Source: Gemmatimonadales bacterium
GTDB lineage: Bacteria > Gemmatimonadota > Gemmatimonadetes > Gemmatimonadales > GWC2-71-9
Length of the DNA: 46,853 bases
Direction of reading: 5' to 3'
Assembly (NCBI GenBank): GCA_013813875.1
Contig: JACCQZ010000337.1
Span: 1 to 46,853 of the forward strand
The notes beneath the pieces are model-generated. The model made no database searches, had not been told where the DNA came from, and saw only the letters and a list, made by a program, of their open reading frames with translations. Positions 7,772 to 16,372 of the stretch are shown in pieces. Position 1 is the first letter of the stretch; each line of letters opens with the position of its first letter. The translations under genes were made by a program, and so were the position numbers.

Positions 7772-8659
7772 GTGACCCGCTTCATCGGCGCTCACACCAT
7801 TGACGCCGGCGGCATTCACATGGCCGCCATCCGCGCGGGCAAGTCAGGGATGACGGCGCTGCAGATCTTCACCGCGATCCCCAAGTACTACGGCGACAAG
7901 TCCACCATCCGTCCGGAGCGCGTCGCCCGCTTCAGGGCTGCATTGGATGAGGCGGGCATCGCGCCGGCGCGGGTGGTGGTGCACGCGGCTTACGTGCTCA
8001 ATACCGCTACTACCGATGAGATCAAGTGGGGGCGGGCGGCCGCGGGCCTGCGCAAGGAGCTGGAGCGCTCCACTGCCCTCGGGGTGGGGGCTTTGTGCTT
8101 CCATCCCGGTGCCGCCACCGGAGGCGATCGCTCGGCGGCATTTCAGCGCGTCGCTCGCGCCATCGTCCAGGCACTCGAGGCGGTGGAAGGACGCACGCGC
8201 GTTCTGGTGGAGAACACGGCAGGAGCGGGACTGACGGTGGGACGAACGGCGGAGGAAGTGGGTGCCATACTCAGCCAGATACCGCCGGCCCTCCGCTCGC
8301 GTACCGGGTACGGACTCGACACCTGCCACCTCTTTGCCGCCGGGCATCCTATCGGCCTATCGGCCGCGGCTCTGCGGGGAGTGCTCGACCAGTTCGAAAA
8401 TGCAGCCGGCTCCCCGCCCGCCTTCTTCCACCTCAACGACAGCGAGGGCGCCCTCGGCTCCAACAAAGACCGACACATGCTGATCGGTGAAGGGCAGATC
8501 GGTCAGGAGCCCTTTCGCTGGTTGCTTGCCGACCCGCGAAGTGCGGAGGTTCCGCTCATTCTGGAGACTCCGCAGCAGAATTACGAGGTCGCGGACGACG
8601 ACCCTTCACCGGATCCGTTCGACCTCCGGATGGTGAAGCTGTTGCGCTCGTGGACGTGA
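7772..8659 (+). CDS. nfo: Endonuclease IV (AP endonuclease)
   Basis: A 295-residue TIM-barrel enzyme with every metal ligand of the family at the expected order: H71, H111, E147, D183, H186, H220, D233, H235 and E265. These bind the three zinc ions that cleave the phosphodiester 5' to abasic sites in base-excision repair. Conserved segments include LVENTAG, GLDTCHLFAAG and HLNDSEGALGSNKDRH. The GTG at 7772 follows AAGGGA; a GTG six codons upstream is an alternative. The 137-base gap to the divergent ferritin-like gene should hold both promoters. Confidence 0.95.
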   Translation: MTRFIGAHTIDAGGIHMAAIRAGKSGMTALQIFTAIPKYYGDKSTIRPERVARFRAALDEAGIAPARVVVHAAYVLNTATTDEIKWGRAAAGLRKELERSTALGVGALCFHPGAATGGDRSAAFQRVARAIVQALEAVEGRTRVLVENTAGAGLTVGRTAEEVGAILSQIPPALRSRTGYGLDTCHLFAAGHPIGLSAAALRGVLDQFENAAGSPPAFFHLNDSEGALGSNKDRHMLIGEGQIGQEPFRWLLADPRSAEVPLILETPQQNYEVADDDPSPDPFDLRMVKLLRSWT

Positions 8660-8866
8660 GCACGTGCATCGTCGAACTTCTTGACAGCCGATGAGCCGTG
8701 TGCCCGGAACTTGCTGTAGTCCCCTCCGGCCGGTCCCAGTCAGATCAATCACTGTCTGCCGCGACGTCGGGAGGGATGCATTCAGCCGAATCCTCTGCAG
8801 TCCGCCCAAGTCCCGGCGATCGCCGGCCCGCGCCGGCCCTTTCTCGTCGCCCTGGCGCTGACCGCG

Positions 8867-9481
8867 TTGATGGGCGCGGTGGAGCTCACGCCGGCGGACC
8901 GGCTGGACACTCCGCCTTTCGCAGGTATGGTTCCGGCGCCGCCGGTCATCCTGTCGGCGCCGACCACGGACGTCTCGACCGCTCCACCGGACAGCGCCGC
9001 GCTGGAGCGCGACATCGTGGCGCGCTACGCGCACCAGCCTCTGGCGCAGCTGCTCGGCAGCAAGACGCGGGAGCCGGGAATGGCCAACCGCATCGCCCGC
9101 GCGCTGGTGAAGGAGGCCAAGCGGCTCCAGGTGGAACCGAGCCTGCTGACGGGAGTGCTCCTGACCGAGAATACCCGACTCGAGGTGGACGCGGTGAGCA
9201 GCCAGGGGGCCATCGGGCTGATGCAGGTGATGCAGTTTCACGCTGGAGAATTCGACTGCGAGTCGGACGACTTGCGCGATGTCGAGGCCAATATCTGCCA
9301 CGGCGCGCACGTCTTCGGACGCTACCTCAAGCGCACCGGCAACGTGAAGCGGGCTCTGCTGCGGTACAACGGCTGCGTGAGAGGCGCCAACACGCCGAAC
9401 TGCGGTCGCTATCCCGCCAAGGTGCTCCGTGCCGCGCACCAGGTCCGGCACGAGCTGCTGAAGTATTCCACAACTCAGTAA
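8867..9481 (+). CDS. Lytic transglycosylase (SLT domain), start uncertain
   Basis: The catalytic domain (about residues 75-200) carries LLTENTRLEVDAVSSQGAIG with the catalytic Glu, then LMQVMQF and a LLRYNGCVRG motif, as in family 1 lytic transglycosylases. These cleave murein to 1,6-anhydro products. The only standard start in frame is the TTG at 8867, but the frame is open back to 8720. The codons just upstream of 8867 encode a hydrophobic RRPFLVALALTALMGAV core after basic residues, clearly an export signal. Translation therefore probably begins upstream, perhaps at a non-standard codon near 8780 after GGGAGGG, or there is a one-base error. It is convergent with the penicillin-binding protein. 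Confidence 0.85.
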   Translation: MMGAVELTPADRLDTPPFAGMVPAPPVILSAPTTDVSTAPPDSAALERDIVARYAHQPLAQLLGSKTREPGMANRIARALVKEAKRLQVEPSLLTGVLLTENTRLEVDAVSSQGAIGLMQVMQFHAGEFDCESDDLRDVEANICHGAHVFGRYLKRTGNVKRALLRYNGCVRGANTPNCGRYPAKVLRAAHQVRHELLKYSTTQ

Positions 9482-9509
9482 GTGCGCAGGTGAACTCGAC
9501 GCTGGTGTG

Positions 9510-9538
9510 TCGAGGGTGACTGACGGCAACACCCTCGA
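9510..9538. terminator. Hairpin between convergent genes
   Basis: A perfect 9-base inverted repeat, TCGAGGGTG (9510-9518) and CACCCTCGA (9530-9538), with an 11-base loop. It lies in the 64-base gap between the stops of the transglycosylase and the penicillin-binding protein. There is no strong T-run, so it may be a bidirectional pause/termination or RNA-stabilising hairpin. Confidence 0.45.
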
Positions 9539-9545
9539 GGTGGGA

Positions 9546-11648
9546 TTAGAGTCCCAGCAGCTCCTTCAGCGCCTGACCAACCTTGCGGCCGAACTCCTCC
9601 AGCCGGTCCCCCAGCGGAGCGTTGTGCTGCCGGCACTCGCGCTCCGGTTCGGTGCCCTTCTTGAACCACTCGCGCTGGGTGACCGGGCACCATTCGTTGG
9701 CAAGATCTCCGTTGAGCGCGTCTATGGTTCGCCTCAGCACGTTGGCGGGCGGGCTCCAATCTCGTGCCGATGCCGTCTCCCGCCACCCGGCGGTGTAAAA
9801 GGCGGCCCAGGCCGGAGCAGCCAGGCGGCCCCCGGAGGCGTTGGCGGCGATGGCCCGGGGCGAGTCATAGCCAAACCACACGCCGGCCACGAGTGACGGC
9901 GTGTAGCCGATGAACCAGACGTCGGTGCCGTTGTTGGTCGTCCCCGTCTTTCCTGCCAGCAGTCCTTTGACCCCCAGATTGCGCACCACGCGGCCGGTTC
10001 CGCCGTCCACCACCGACTGCAGCATCGAGGTGAGCTGGAATGCCTCGGCCTCGCCCAGCACGCGCTCTCGTTTTCCCTCCGGCGCGCGCCAGAGCACCGT
10101 GCCGTCAATGGCCTCGATCCGGCGCACCAGCGTGGGACGTACCCGGTAGCCGCCGTTCCCGAACGGGGCGTAGGCCGCCACCAGCTCGAGCGGGGTGACC
10201 TCGAGGGCTCCCAGAGCCATGGCGGGCACCGGCTCGAGCGGACTGCGGATGCCGGCCCGGCGGGCCATGGCGGCTACCTTCCGCTCGCCGACGGCGCGGC
10301 TCAGCCGGACGGTGGCGGCGTTGGCGGAGCGCATGAGGGCGCGTCGCAAGGTGAGTGGCCCGCCGTACTCGCCGCCGAAGTTGACCGGTTGCCAGGCCCG
10401 CTCTCCTTCCATGACCGTGACCGGTGAATCGTCCACGATGGCGGCGGGGGTAAAATTTCCGTCGAGCGCCGCGGCGAACACGAACGGCTTGAAGGCGGAG
10501 CCGGGCTGGCGCCGTGCGACCAGCGCCCGGTTGAACCCGCGACGCACGAAGCGGCGGCCTCCAATAAGGGCGCGGATGTCGCCGGTTTCCGGATCCAGCG
10601 CGACGAGAGCGCCTTCCAGCTCCTGACCTTTCCGCCGATAGGACGCGCCGGCGGCGCGCTCGATGGCCGCGGCCTGGGTCCGTACCGCGCGCTCGGCTGC
10701 CCGCTGGGCTCGGGCATCGAGGGTGCTATGCACCACGATGTCGCCGAAGCGAGCGGCATCGTCTCCCAACACCGAGTCTACCACTGCCCGCACTGGATCG
10801 AGCGCGTACGAGCGATCCTGCGGCGGGCGCCATTCCGCGGCAGATAACCTCAGCGGCTGAGTGCTGGTACGCGCCGCCTGGTCGGCCGAGATGTAACCTT
10901 CTCGGGCCATGAGCCGGAGCACGAGGTCACGGCGGGCTCGAGCCCGCTCTGGATGACGCCGGGGCGCGTAAAGGGATGGCCCGGGCACCACGCCGGCGAG
11001 CGTTGCGGCTTCGGCCAGGCTCAGCCGGGCGACACTCTTGCCGAAGAGATCGCGGCTGGCCGCCTCGATTCCATAGGCGCCGTTTCCCATGTAGATGACG
11101 TTGAGATACAGCTCGAGAATCCTCTGCTTGGGCAGCGCCCGCTCCATTCGCCGGGCGAGCTCGAGCTCGATGAGCTTGCGGCGAAGCGAACGCTCCTGCG
11201 AGAGGTGCGGTAGGAACGCGTTCCGCACCACCTGCATGGTGATGGTGCTGAACCCCTCACGCACGCCCAGACTCCTGAGGTTCCGCAGAGCGGCTCTCCC
11301 GGCGCTGCGCCAGTCAATGCCGTTGTGATAGTAGAACCGGCGATCCTCGGCGGCGATGAACGCTGCCCGCACGTGCTGGGGCACTTCCCCCAGTGGCACG
11401 TTGACGCGCCGCACGTAGGCCAGCCGGCCCAACACCGTGCCGTTGCGGTCCAACACGCGGCTTCCTTCGGTGGCCTGAAACGTCTGGAGCTCGGCCGTGG
11501 AAGGACAGCCCACGAAGCCGCAGGTCGTCATGAAGCCGATCGAGATCAGGATGACGAGCAGCAGCAGCCCCGCCAGCACCGCGCCGATGCGGCGCGGGCG
11601 GTGACCCTTCGCCATGACCCACGCGATCCATTGCCTCCACCGACTCAT
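9546..11648 (-). CDS. Bifunctional penicillin-binding protein (class A, PBP1-like)
   Basis: A 700-residue inner-membrane protein with one TM segment (about 22-42). The GT51 glycosyltransferase domain (about 60-240) has catalytic E101 in AAEDRRFYYHNG, then GFSTITMQ, RKLIELELARRME and LNVIYMGNGAYGIE. The transpeptidase domain (about 345-640) has S384-AF-K387, S441-A-N443 and K567-T-G. It polymerises lipid II glycan strands and cross-links peptides. The C-terminal tail has Cys residues in EWCPVTQREW and ECRQHN. The start is ATG with GGGAG nearby. The convergent lytic transglycosylase is a fitting murein-remodelling neighbour. Confidence 0.95.
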   Translation of the reverse strand: MSRWRQWIAWVMAKGHRPRRIGAVLAGLLLLVILISIGFMTTCGFVGCPSTAELQTFQATEGSRVLDRNGTVLGRLAYVRRVNVPLGEVPQHVRAAFIAAEDRRFYYHNGIDWRSAGRAALRNLRSLGVREGFSTITMQVVRNAFLPHLSQERSLRRKLIELELARRMERALPKQRILELYLNVIYMGNGAYGIEAASRDLFGKSVARLSLAEAATLAGVVPGPSLYAPRRHPERARARRDLVLRLMAREGYISADQAARTSTQPLRLSAAEWRPPQDRSYALDPVRAVVDSVLGDDAARFGDIVVHSTLDARAQRAAERAVRTQAAAIERAAGASYRRKGQELEGALVALDPETGDIRALIGGRRFVRRGFNRALVARRQPGSAFKPFVFAAALDGNFTPAAIVDDSPVTVMEGERAWQPVNFGGEYGGPLTLRRALMRSANAATVRLSRAVGERKVAAMARRAGIRSPLEPVPAMALGALEVTPLELVAAYAPFGNGGYRVRPTLVRRIEAIDGTVLWRAPEGKRERVLGEAEAFQLTSMLQSVVDGGTGRVVRNLGVKGLLAGKTGTTNNGTDVWFIGYTPSLVAGVWFGYDSPRAIAANASGGRLAAPAWAAFYTAGWRETASARDWSPPANVLRRTIDALNGDLANEWCPVTQREWFKKGTEPERECRQHNAPLGDRLEEFGRKVGQALKELLGL

Positions 11649-11668
11649 GCGCTCCCTACCTCATCAAA

Positions 11669-11697
11669 GGAAAAACGGCCCCGCTGGCGGGGCCGTT
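11669..11697 (-). terminator. Rho-independent terminator
   Basis: A perfect 11-base inverted repeat, AACGGCCCCGC (11674-11684) and GCGGGGCCGTT (11687-11697). Read on the minus strand, the GC-rich stem is followed by TTTTTCC. It lies 24 bases beyond the stop of the YtxH-like gene and 25 bases before the penicillin-binding protein start, so it should terminate the former and separate the two units. Confidence 0.9.
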
Positions 11698-11720
11698 CTG
11701 CTGCCGTGGCTGAACGCCGG

Positions 11721-12338
11721 TCAGCTTGCCTCGGGGGGCTCATCGGACGAGGCGGATCCGCGCCTGGGTTCCGAGCGACCTTCGCCGGCGGACGCTGGGT
11801 CGGTGTGCCCGTCGGCGCCTTTGCGGTGCTGGAAGCGACCCCACCGGTCCTCGGCCTGCTGCCTGACCGTGGCGGCCGTCTCCAGCACCTTGGAGCGAGC
11901 GGGCTCGGCCCGCTCGCTGGTGAGCAGGTAGGTAGCGGCGACACCCACCGCGACAGCGAGAATGGCCCCGAGCGGCCCGGAGTGTTCCGACTCCTCCTCC
12001 TCGTCCTCGTCGTCCTCCTCGAGGCGACGTTCCAGCTCCTCAGCCGCCTCCTGCCGGCGTTTGCGAAGCCGAGCCACCCGGTCGCGCACTCGCTCCCGGG
12101 CACGGCCGCCGAACTCCTGAACGTCCTCGAATCCCTCTTCCAGGTCCGCCCCCAGAGAGGCGAGCCGCTTCCGCAGCCGCTTGCGGGTCTTGATCCCGGG
12201 CTCAGGCGCGGCGAGCAGGCCCAGACCCAGACCGATGGCGGTGGCAAAGAACAGTGTTCCGACCGACGCTCCCTCGCGCCGTCCGGACCCCCTCAGCTCC
12301 AACTCATCATCCTCGAACCTGCGCTGCTGTTTCGTCAT
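11721..12338 (-). CDS. YtxH-like membrane protein
   Basis: A 205-residue protein. Residues about 24-50 form a TM segment running into GLLAAPEPGIKTRKRLRKRL, the pattern of YtxH-domain proteins (hydrophobic helix, LLAP, G, then basic residues). A highly charged helical region with a run of Glu and Asp follows, then a second hydrophobic stretch GPLGAILAVAVGVAATYLL (about 120-140) and an acidic, Ser-rich tail. YtxH proteins are poorly understood, with some links to general stress. The ATG at 12338 is chosen because GGAGG precedes it; upstream in-frame codons lack a site. A strong terminator follows the stop. Confidence 0.65.
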   Translation of the reverse strand: MTKQQRRFEDDELELRGSGRREGASVGTLFFATAIGLGLGLLAAPEPGIKTRKRLRKRLASLGADLEEGFEDVQEFGGRARERVRDRVARLRKRRQEAAEELERRLEEDDEDEEEESEHSGPLGAILAVAVGVAATYLLTSERAEPARSKVLETAATVRQQAEDRWGRFQHRKGADGHTDPASAGEGRSEPRRGSASSDEPPEAS

Positions 12339-12727
12339 GCAGCCTCCGATCTCGCCGGCTGGTCGGCGCGACCTCTCTGATTGGGAATCCGGGCTCGGCC
12401 CGGGGCGGGAACGATCTGCACGATAATCTATCACCGGCGGAAGGAAACATCTTGCATTCCACCAAGGCTAGCCGAAAAACGCACCGCCCGGGCTACCGCG
12501 GCTGGGACCGACTTTGCCAGGATCGGTGCCGAGACCGGGTGCGGGTGGGCCGCAGATCAGAGGCTAACGTGTTATGATGACAAAGCTTGCTGAACGGGCC
12601 GGGCCCGGGCAGCAGGCCGGCGGCGGGCGGCACGCCGCTGGAGCACGGAACTGGCACTTTCGGCGCAGGTACCACCCGAGCGCCCCTCACGCCAGACTCC
12701 CGTTTCACCCAAGACCGAGCGTGCGTC
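12339..12727. other. Intergenic region with no gene seen
   Basis: This 389-base gap separates the divergent YtxH-like gene and the plus-strand membrane-protein gene. Only shadow frames are present. A TATGAT at 12573-12578 resembles a -10 element for the plus strand but has no convincing -35 partner at 16-18 bases, so I do not call a promoter. The AT content is locally higher around 12415-12460. Confidence 0.5.
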
Positions 12728-13984
12728 ATGTATCTCGTCGAGCTTAGGCCGGGCAAAGAAGAGTTGTATCGCAACGGTGACGAGCTCGCCGCGGCGATCC
12801 GCAGCGGTGACGTGGACGGGCATTCGCGAATTTATCACCGGGCCACCTCCAAGTGGATCTCGATCACCTTGCATCCGCAGTTCAAGGCGATCCTCGCGGA
12901 CAAGACCACGCCCGCCTCCGCGCCCGCCGATTTTAGCACCTGGACCTATCTCACCGCGCAGAGCGATGCCCTGGGCGAGCCCGACCCGGCGCCATCCCAC
13001 TCCGATCCGCAAGCGCCGGCCGAACCCGCAACCGGAGAAGGGCACCATCCGTGGCGCCGGCCGTTGGCGCTGAGCATCACCGGCCTCTTTCTGGTGCTCG
13101 GTGTGCAGCTCGCCTCCTCCGGCCCGCGGCCGCCCTGGTCGTCGCGCACTGACGCCGTAACCGGATCTCGCCCCGGGCAGAGTCAGCCTGCCGCTGCCCC
13201 AACGGCGGCGACACCGAACATGGTCTCGCTCGCCAGCTCCACGTCATGGGGCGGGGAGGACGAGGCCTGGAGGGATGACGAGTACGATAACGACTCGGCT
13301 GCCACCCCGCCGAAGACCGTGGCTCTGCCCAAGGCTCCGAGTCTCAAGCTGGCTGCCCTGGAGTCGGCGCTGCCGGGAGCGGCCGGGGCACCCGCGGAGA
13401 GTGACGCACTCACGGTCGAAGGCCTGCTGAGCCGCCAGGCGGCTGCGTTCGAGGCGGCCCGGGAGCGTATGATCACCGGCCTGAGGGTAGCACGTCTGAG
13501 CCAGCTCTTCGCGGCCACCCGGCTGACCCCCGACGGCGGAGTCACCGAGGCGCGGCTCGGTCTGGCAGGCGCCTCTAATTTCATCCGGGTGTACCGGCAG
13601 CAGGAGACGCTCATCGAGAAGCAGTTCCAGGACTCCTTCACGGTGATGTCGAAACAGAACGGCTGGCCCGCGAAGGCAGTCCGGCGCTGGAACTCCAAGG
13701 ATGGGCTGAAGGAGTCGCCCACTCTCGCGTCGCTCACGGGGGTGCTCGTCAACCGGATTGACAGCGTCCTGGGCGTACTGAGCGCGCAGGCCGGCGCGTA
13801 TGCGATCACCGGCGGCAAGATCACTTTCGAGGACCCTGCCGCCGCACGGACCTATGGTGTGCTCCGGCAGCAGATCGCCTCCACCATGGACGCAGCGATC
13901 GCGGCGGGTGGCACAGAGTCTTCCGGCCCCATGGGCCAACTGCTGCAGGCGATCGGGACTACGCGTCTGCCCCGGGAGTCCTGA
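12728..13984 (+). CDS. Single-pass membrane protein with unrecognised N-terminal domain
   Basis: A 418-residue protein I cannot assign to a named family. Residues 1-60 (MYLVELRPGKEELYRNGDEL onward) form a compact cytoplasmic domain that continues AAAIRSGDVDGHSRIYHRATSKWISI. A Pro/Ala-rich linker follows, then one TM segment at about 115-133 (RRPLALSITGLFLVLGVQLA), a low-complexity Ser/Thr/Pro region, and a helical C-terminal domain (about 235-415). The layout suggests a cytoplasmic sensor or anchor coupled to a periplasmic helical domain. The start is ATG, giving a sensible first domain; upstream in-frame codons are GC-rich noise. It ends 26 bases inside the convergent PHP gene. Confidence 0.6.
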   Translation: MYLVELRPGKEELYRNGDELAAAIRSGDVDGHSRIYHRATSKWISITLHPQFKAILADKTTPASAPADFSTWTYLTAQSDALGEPDPAPSHSDPQAPAEPATGEGHHPWRRPLALSITGLFLVLGVQLASSGPRPPWSSRTDAVTGSRPGQSQPAAAPTAATPNMVSLASSTSWGGEDEAWRDDEYDNDSAATPPKTVALPKAPSLKLAALESALPGAAGAPAESDALTVEGLLSRQAAAFEAARERMITGLRVARLSQLFAATRLTPDGGVTEARLGLAGASNFIRVYRQQETLIEKQFQDSFTVMSKQNGWPAKAVRRWNSKDGLKESPTLASLTGVLVNRIDSVLGVLSAQAGAYAITGGKITFEDPAAARTYGVLRQQIASTMDAAIAAGGTESSGPMGQLLQAIGTTRLPRES

Positions 13985-14783
13985 CCTCGGGCCGCCGGCC
14001 CAAACTCACCAGCTCGCCCCGGGCCACCGCGCCCGGGGTTTCCACCAGCGCCCGTTCCGCCAGCGCCTGCTCGCCCCGGCTCACCAGCAGATCGTACGCC
14101 TCGAGCGCCGATACCCCGTCACGCCGGCTGCCATGGTGATCGGTGCCGATCAGATCCACCAATCCTTCCTGCACCATCTCCCAAGCGAGGCTCTCCGACT
14201 CGGGGCGGTGCGCCCGATAGTGGCCCGCGAAGCTGCCGGCGTTCACCTGGAGCAGCGCCCCGAGGTCCCGCCAGCGTCGCATCTGGTCCAGCGGTCCGGT
14301 GCGAAGGGGGTAGCGGTATCGCTCGGGATGGGCAATGACGATCCCACGCCCGGCTCTCATCACCTCGCGCACGACGTCCTCGTGGGTGCCGAGCAAGTCG
14401 AAACCGAACTCCACTAACAGGAAGCGGGTGCCGTCCAGCCCGACATCGCTCCGCCGGAGCACGCGCCGAATGGTGGTTGCATCGGGAGCCCAGATCTCCT
14501 GGCCCAATCCGATCGCCGGCAACCCTGGACGACCCTGACAGGCGGCGGCCAGTTGGTGGAAGGCCAGGCGGTGGAATGCCAGCTCGCGGCCGACCTCGGC
14601 GTCGGAGCCAAGTCGAGGAAGGAGCAGATGTGGGGTGGTGATTACCGTACGGAGTCCCTCGTCGTACAGCCCGGCGAGACACTCGAGCGATTCCTCCACC
14701 GATTCGGAGCCGTCGTCAACGCCGGGGACGAGGTGGCTATGCAGATCAACGAAGGGGGGGAGCTCGTGGCGGGTGGCGGTCAT
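13959..14783 (-). CDS. PHP-domain phosphatase (CpsB/CapC/YwqE-like)
   Basis: A 274-residue PHP-fold protein with metal motifs DLHSHLVPGVDDGS (about 13-26), TTPH, GQEIW, VEFG, IAHPERY, QVNAGSFAG and GTDHHG. These match the Mn-dependent tyrosine-protein phosphatases CpsB and YwqE, which dephosphorylate bacterial tyrosine kinases controlling capsule export. No kinase or Wzx/Wzy gene lies in the window, so the partner is unknown. A histidinol-phosphatase-like role is less likely given the HSHLVPGVDDG signature. The start is ATG. It is divergent from the aminotransferase gene (107-base gap). Confidence 0.85.
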   Translation of the reverse strand: MTATRHELPPFVDLHSHLVPGVDDGSESVEESLECLAGLYDEGLRTVITTPHLLLPRLGSDAEVGRELAFHRLAFHQLAAACQGRPGLPAIGLGQEIWAPDATTIRRVLRRSDVGLDGTRFLLVEFGFDLLGTHEDVVREVMRAGRGIVIAHPERYRYPLRTGPLDQMRRWRDLGALLQVNAGSFAGHYRAHRPESESLAWEMVQEGLVDLIGTDHHGSRRDGVSALEAYDLLVSRGEQALAERALVETPGAVARGELVSLGRRPEVRTPGADA

Positions 14784-14890
14784 CGGCTCAACCCTAAGGC
14801 AACGATCGGGCCAGTGGCAACCGCCGGCCTCGATTGGCTCGCGGGCGGCGCGGCGGTAGAGTTCAGCATCCCTCTCCCCGCGGAGCCGTC

Positions 14891-16093
14891 TTGAACACCG
14901 CCCGCCGCACGCATGGATTCCGCGAGTCGGTCATCCGCGGGATGACCCGCCTTGCCCGCGAGCACAACTCGATCAACCTGGCCCAGGGCTTTCCCAACTT
15001 TCCCGCGCCCGACCTGCTCAAGGAAGCCGCGATAAAGGCGATTGGGGACGACATCAATCAGTACGCGATCACCTGGGGTGCCCTCCGTCTGCGCGAGGCC
15101 CTCGCCCGCAAGTACCAGCGATGGTATGCCATCTCCGCCGATCCCGAGCGGGAGATCACGGTCACCTGCGGCGCGACCGAGGCGATGATCGCGACGCTGC
15201 TCGCGGTAGTCAACCCGGGGGACGAAGTGATCGTGTTCGAGCCGTTCTACGAGAACTACGGCCCCGACACGATTCTGGCGGACGCCCGGCCGGTCTACGT
15301 TCCGCTGCAGCCGGGTCGAGCGCTCGATCTCGACCGACTGGCGGCGGCGTTCTCCTCCCGCACCCGGGCCATCATCGTCAACACGCCGAGCAATCCGGCC
15401 GGCCGGGTGCTCGGCCGCGCCGAGCTGGAGGCGATCGGCGATCTCTGCGTGCGTCATGACGCGCTGGCGATCACCGATGAGATCTACGAGCACATCCGGT
15501 TCGACGGCGAGCACCTGCCGATGGCCACTTTGCCGGGGATGCGGGAGCGGACCGTCACCATCAGCGGCGGATCCAAGACATTCAGCGTGACCGGGTGGCG
15601 AGTCGGATGGATCATCGCGCCGCCGGCGCTCACCGGGGCTATTCGCAAGGTGCACGACTTTCTCACCGTCGGCGCCCCGGCGCCACTGCAGGAGGCGATC
15701 GCCGCCGCGCTCGACGGATTGGACGAGGCCTTCTATCGGCAACTGGCGGAGACGTACAGGGGCCGGCGCGACCTGCTCTACTCGGCGCTGGTGGACGCCG
15801 GATTTCGCTGCACCGCGCCCGAGGGCGCCTATTACATCCTGGCCGATTTCTCGGCGCTGGCTTCGATGGACGACACCGAGTTCTCGGTCTGGCTCTCCCG
15901 CGAAGTGGGGGTGACGCCGGTTCCGGGCTCGAGCTTCTTCCGGGAGGGTGGAGCAGGCAGGCCACTGGTGCGGTTTGTGTTCTGTAAGACCGAGGCTGTC
16001 CTCACCGAGGCGGCGGCCCGGCTCCGCTCCATCGGCGGCGCACGGCAGACTCGTCCGATCGAGGTCGCGTTGAGGAGCGGGCTGCAGCGCTGA
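14891..16093 (+). CDS. PLP-dependent class I/II aminotransferase
   Basis: A 400-residue fold-type I aminotransferase. It has INLAQGFPNFPAPD near residue 32, TCGATEAM, NTPSNPAGRVL, DEIYEH, the Schiff-base lysine in SGGSKTFSVTGWRVGW, and a C-terminal LVRFVFCKTE arginine segment. The LAQGFPNFPAPD start and SKTFSVTGWR are typical of kynurenine/glutamine transaminase or methionine (YbdL-like) aminotransferases. The substrate is not decided by sequence. The TTG at 14891 follows CGGAG at good spacing and gives a normal N-terminus; a TTG at 14834 would add an unlikely Arg/Gly-rich extension. Confidence 0.9.
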   Translation: MNTARRTHGFRESVIRGMTRLAREHNSINLAQGFPNFPAPDLLKEAAIKAIGDDINQYAITWGALRLREALARKYQRWYAISADPEREITVTCGATEAMIATLLAVVNPGDEVIVFEPFYENYGPDTILADARPVYVPLQPGRALDLDRLAAAFSSRTRAIIVNTPSNPAGRVLGRAELEAIGDLCVRHDALAITDEIYEHIRFDGEHLPMATLPGMRERTVTISGGSKTFSVTGWRVGWIIAPPALTGAIRKVHDFLTVGAPAPLQEAIAAALDGLDEAFYRQLAETYRGRRDLLYSALVDAGFRCTAPEGAYYILADFSALASMDDTEFSVWLSREVGVTPVPGSSFFREGGAGRPLVRFVFCKTEAVLTEAAARLRSIGGARQTRPIEVALRSGLQR

Positions 16094-16372
16094 CGGATGT
16101 GACGGATGGAGGCGGCGACGACGATGACGACGACGTGAAGGTGACGACGATTAGACCCGAAGAAAACCCAATCGGGGTGGCGGCTCCGCTACTCCACCAG
16201 GTATACTGCAGCCTCGCTCCCTGATTCCGATCTACATGTGCCCTTGAAGTTTGGCTCCCCTGGCCGGCACGACCGCTTACGGCGCAGACCTTGGTCGCGT
16301 TCTTGCGGTCCGGACTGGGCGCGCAGGTGTCTCTGGCACTGATCCACACTCACGAAGACCGGGGAGGAACGC

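Noticed and set aside
8698-9519. 273-codon plus-strand frame overlapping the transglycosylase
   Set aside because: It is Arg/Gly/Ala-rich without motifs; the SLT active-site motifs are in the other frame.
12573-12578. TATGAT as a -10 promoter element
   Set aside because: There is no -35 partner at usable spacing and the start codon is 150 bases away.
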